Shown here: positions 62,207 through 64,000 of the stretch, piece by piece
Layout of the letters: each line of letters opens with the position of its first letter
Position numbering within the stretch: the first letter of the stretch is position 1
From: PFJX01 sp040757575
GTDB taxonomy: Bacteria; Pseudomonadota; Gammaproteobacteria; Burkholderiales; Thiobacillaceae
Direction: 5' to 3'
Assembly (NCBI GenBank): GCA_040757575.1
Contig: JBFLXA010000003.1
Coordinates: 197,713 to 261,712 of the forward strand
Length of the DNA stretch: 64,000 nucleotides
Program-made: the position numbers and the translations under genes
The notes under the pieces: generated by a model
What the model was told of the DNA's origin: nothing
Seen by the model: the letters and a program-made list of their open reading frames with translations, nothing else
Database searches by the model: none

Positions 62207-62309
62207 GATGAAGTCCCGGACCTTGCGGCCGTGCTCGTTTCAGGGACTGACGAGCGGCGATCCTTGACGGGGATCGAGCGGGCGGAAACCGTCTGCCGGC
62301 GGTGGAACA
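62207..62309. repeat. 103-bp intergenic repeat, copy B
   Basis: Nearly identical to copy A (59938-60041): starts GATGAAGTCCCGGACCTTGC and ends CCGGCGGTGGAACA. Internal inverted pairs GTCCC/GGGAC and CGATCC/GGATCG. It lies directly upstream (minus sense) of the leader at 62140. Confidence 0.85.
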
Positions 62310-62395
62310 ACGACAAGCCAGGCTGGCTTTTCTTCAGGGTTGTCCCTCAAGAAAAGCCCCTGGGTGAGGCGCGTGGCATCCACCAGGGCGAAGCT

Positions 62396-62611
62396 TCAGA
62401 GTTCGTACTCCAGCTGAGTCCAAGCACCCGATTCGAGTGCCGCCTCGGCGGCCTCAAGGGTGGGGAAATATTCTTCCGACTCGCGGCTGTAGGGTCCGTC
62501 CTTGGGATGAACGGTGCCGATGTAATAGCCCGCAGCACTCCGACAAACCTGGAGGGGCAGGGCGACGTTGAAACACTGTTTGGCCAGATGGCCGATCTTC
62601 TGGGGTGACAT
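62396..62611 (-). CDS. Small hypothetical protein
   Basis: A 71-residue soluble protein (MSPQKIGHLAKQCFNVALPLQVC...) with YYIGTVHPKDG and a C-terminal helix. ATG 62611 follows GGGAGTAAGC. Unknown function; an alpha/beta pattern like that of the 59-residue neighbour. Confidence 0.65.
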   Translation of the reverse strand: MSPQKIGHLAKQCFNVALPLQVCRSAAGYYIGTVHPKDGPYSRESEEYFPTLEAAEAALESGAWTQLEYEL

Positions 62612-62737
62612 GCTTACTCCCTTCTATTTTCTTGATTGGAACTGGGTTCCGGTTGCAATTATGCCGCGCGCCTCTCGGTGCGTACTGTTTCAGCGGCGTC
62701 AGTACATTTCGGGTGGCCACAAGGGCCGGGGAAACAC

Positions 62738-62779
62738 GGCATCCGTCAGCCGGCTCGCCGGAACCGGCTGACGGATGCC
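62738..62779. repeat. Perfect 16-bp inverted repeat with 10-base loop
   Basis: GGCATCCGTCAGCCGG (62738-62753) and CCGGCTGACGGATGCC (62764-62779) with loop CTCGCCGGAA. No T-run on either side, so not an ordinary terminator. Could be a protein-binding site, replication or nicking element, or a stable RNA hairpin. Confidence 0.8.
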
Positions 62780-62972
62780 CTGGGGGCGAGATGCAAACGG
62801 AGTGGGTGGCTGAAATCGCGCCTCCTGGCGGCCACGGAACAGGCGCCGCCGCGTCCGGCAAGGGGAGGCCTGGACGCGCAGTTAAGGGATGCGGTTTGGG
62901 AAAGCCGCCAACCAGGCTGCAATCGCCGCTATTCGGGCTCACCCTGGAGGCCTCATTCAAGCCGCCCGGGTG

Positions 62973-62990
62973 AACCCGCCTGAGCGGGTT
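62973..62990 (-). terminator. Hairpin after the DUF3275-like gene
   Basis: AACCCGC-n4-GCGGGTT, 7-bp stem, starting 13 bases downstream of the gene stop on the minus strand. No T-run; probable weak terminator. Confidence 0.5.
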
Positions 62991-63002
62991 CGGAGGTTGA
63001 GA

Positions 63003-63545
63003 TTACTCAGCAGGCATTTCCCACATTTGCGTGCTGGCATCGAACCGGTAGCCATGTCCCTTGAGGGCATCGCGTTGAGCCCGGAACAGGCCGCGATCCA
63101 CGGTGGGATCGAGCTTGACGGCTTTGCCGGCTTCGATGAGGTCATGGGTTTCGGCATCGAACAACGAGGTCTCGGTTGGCGCCGCCGGCAGCGCGTCGGA
63201 AACGGGCGTGACGGCAGTCTCTTGCACCGGGCGGTTCTCGTTCGCCGGATCGGGTTCGACCGACTCCGGCAAGGTCTCGGTATCGGGCGTTTCGGGTTCG
63301 CTCTCGACATGGATCGCCGACAGCCTGGCCCGCACTTCGACCCAGACCTTCCCGCGCCAGGTGTAGCTGGACGGGAAAATCTCCTCGATGACGAAAGTCC
63401 CGTCGTAATCGCCGGGGCTGTACTGGTCGAGAATCGCGTCCTTGACCTTGAAGGTGCCCACGCTGGTGGACAAGTCGCCGACGCAGAAAGAACCCTTGCT
63501 GCCGTTGACCGCTTTGATGCTGAGTGTTCCGTTGATGCTGATCAT
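63003..63545 (-). CDS. DUF3275-like mobile-element protein
   Basis: A 180-residue protein: N-terminal beta-rich domain MISINGTLSIKAVNGSKGSF...VGTFKVKDAILDQYSPGDYDGTFVI, the pattern I associate with DUF3275 proteins of integrative elements; then an acidic/Pro-rich linker (about 85-125), and a C-terminal part ending RFDASTQMWEMP. ATG 63545 is preceded by TGGAGG. Role unknown; in other elements it is found near replication and maintenance genes. Confidence 0.78.
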   Translation of the reverse strand: MISINGTLSIKAVNGSKGSFCVGDLSTSVGTFKVKDAILDQYSPGDYDGTFVIEEIFPSSYTWRGKVWVEVRARLSAIHVESEPETPDTETLPESVEPDPANENRPVQETAVTPVSDALPAAPTETSLFDAETHDLIEAGKAVKLDPTVDRGLFRAQRDALKGHGYRFDASTQMWEMPAE

Positions 63546-63632
63546 GATGTGCCTCCAGGATGAAAATGAAGCCCAGCCGGAAGGCGCCATTCCCCTTGGG
63601 GAGCGGACGCACTCCCGGTAGGGACGGGTAAA
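63546..63632 (-). promoter_or_regulatory. Leader of the DUF3275-like gene (diverged)
   Basis: Minus strand ACCCGTCCCTACCGGGAGTGCGTCCGCTCCCCAAGGGG region followed by GCCTTCC and, nearer the ATG, GGAGGC, which can pair. Layout resembles the leader family but bases differ. Confidence 0.4.
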
Positions 63633-63696
63633 ACACGAAGCCAAGCGGAGAAATCCGAATGGCGGGTAGGGCAGGGTGCTGCGAGTTCGCCTGGGA

Positions 63697-63880
63697 TCAG
63701 GCGGCAAACCGCATTTCAGCGAAATCGACGGGCATGCCGTCTATCTTCGCGGAGGCGATCTTGAGCAACCGTCCCTTGATCGAAACACCGGTCTGGCCCT
63801 GCTTGGGACCGGACTGGTAGACGAAGGTCTCGGGATAGATGTCACCCAAACGGAAGGCAACCGTCACCTTCGGTTGGAGT
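63697..63880 (-). pseudogene. DUF3577-like gene truncated by IS insertion
   Basis: The remaining C-terminal codons read QLQPKVTVAFRLGDIYPETFVYQSGPKQGQTGVSIKGRLLKI..., the end of DUF3577 (STY4534-type) element proteins as I know them. The upstream half is missing: an IS3-family element begins at about 63881. The apparent ATG at 63915 lies inside the IS end, so the intact gene is broken here. Confidence 0.65.
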
Positions 63881-64000
63881 TGCCCCGATTCCACGGACAC
63901 CTTAGCGTTCGACAAAGGAGTCCGAAATGCCCAATCACAAGCCCCCCTACGCGGCGGCCTTCCGCCAACAAATAGTTGAGTTGGTCAAAGCCGGCCGAGA
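63881..64000 (+). mobile_element. Left end of an IS3-family insertion sequence
   Basis: From TGCCCCGATTCCACGGACACC (probable terminal inverted repeat) the sequence leads to a transposase OrfA start at 63927. The right end lies outside the window, so the boundary is inferred from the TG end and from loss of the DUF3577-like reading frame. Confidence 0.65.
63927..64000 (+). CDS. IS3-family transposase OrfA, N-terminal fragment (window edge)
   Basis: Twenty-four codons read MPNHKPPYAAAFRQQIVELV..., the usual start of the helix-turn-helix protein OrfA of IS3 elements (YPPEFRQQIVELVRAGR type). An AAAGGAG ribosome site precedes ATG 63927. The frame is open to the window edge. OrfA binds the IS ends; OrfB, the catalytic part, should follow outside. 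Confidence 0.8.
   Translation, partial: MPNHKPPYAAAFRQQIVELVKAGR

Larger units (their letters stand above)
62612..63002. other. Long intergenic region with large inverted repeat
   Basis: About 390 bases upstream of the 62611 start. It holds a 16-bp perfect inverted repeat (62738-62779) and a short terminator-like hairpin (62973-62990). No frame with motif or ribosome site is seen. Such a region could carry a promoter, an origin or a regulatory RNA. Confidence 0.5.

Noticed and set aside
59938..62309. Repeats considered as a CRISPR array
   Set aside because: Only two full copies, over 2 kb apart, with genes between them and no regular spacers; no cas gene in the window.

Overview
The window is a piece of a large mobile element, most probably an integrative and conjugative element or a conjugative plasmid, from a GC-rich proteobacterium. 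The gene families and the style of the metal cargo point to a betaproteobacterium, but I cannot fix the genus. I see no tRNA, rRNA or housekeeping gene, and no relaxase, coupling protein, integrase or attachment site. The element therefore extends past both ends.

Layout. (1) 1-2800, minus strand: a type II CBASS anti-phage operon with capV (patatin-like phospholipase), a DncV-like CD-NTase, and the E2 half of cap2, which runs off the left edge. Its promoter is near 2770-2794. (2) 3266-22536, plus strand: an almost uninterrupted F-type (MPF_F) type IV secretion and pilus operon in the order lytic transglycosylase, small ORF, traA, L, E, K, B, dsbC, V, C, trbI, S26 peptidase, traW, U, trbC, traN, small ORF, traF, H, G. 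Most genes overlap or nearly touch. A 92-bp palindromic repeat sits in frame inside the start of traH. Three small genes follow, including an OmpA-like lipoprotein gene. (3) 24178-43836: first metal module. It holds a copper P-type ATPase operon with several tiny membrane and periplasmic proteins, a protease gene, and a long minus-strand operon (RND pump, adaptor, outer-membrane channels, Met-rich protein, CusF, DUF411 protein, cupredoxin, multicopper oxidase). That operon is divergent from a CopRS-like two-component system. (4) 44410-53620: second metal module, partly paralogous to the first (lipoprotein, small periplasmic protein, RND, adaptor, TM-anchored protein, OMF, CzcI, a decayed CusF, CDF transporter), divergent from a MerR regulator with a classical 19-bp-spacer operator-promoter. 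(5) 53725-63880, minus strand: mobile-element backbone genes: SNF2-type helicase, an unknown protein, a DUF6094 methyltransferase, small unknown proteins, RadC, DUF3275, and a DUF3577-like gene cut by an IS3-family element at the right edge.

Most striking structure: several genes of region 5 are preceded by a repeated two-hairpin leader whose second hairpin pairs with the Shine-Dalgarno sequence right up to the start codon. The paired bases change together between copies. This looks like a family of translational control RNAs. Two near-identical copies of a second repeat of about 103 bp lie between genes of the same region.

Together the genes describe a self-transmissible element carrying phage defence and resistance to copper and probably divalent metals, with its backbone genes apparently under individual RNA-level control.
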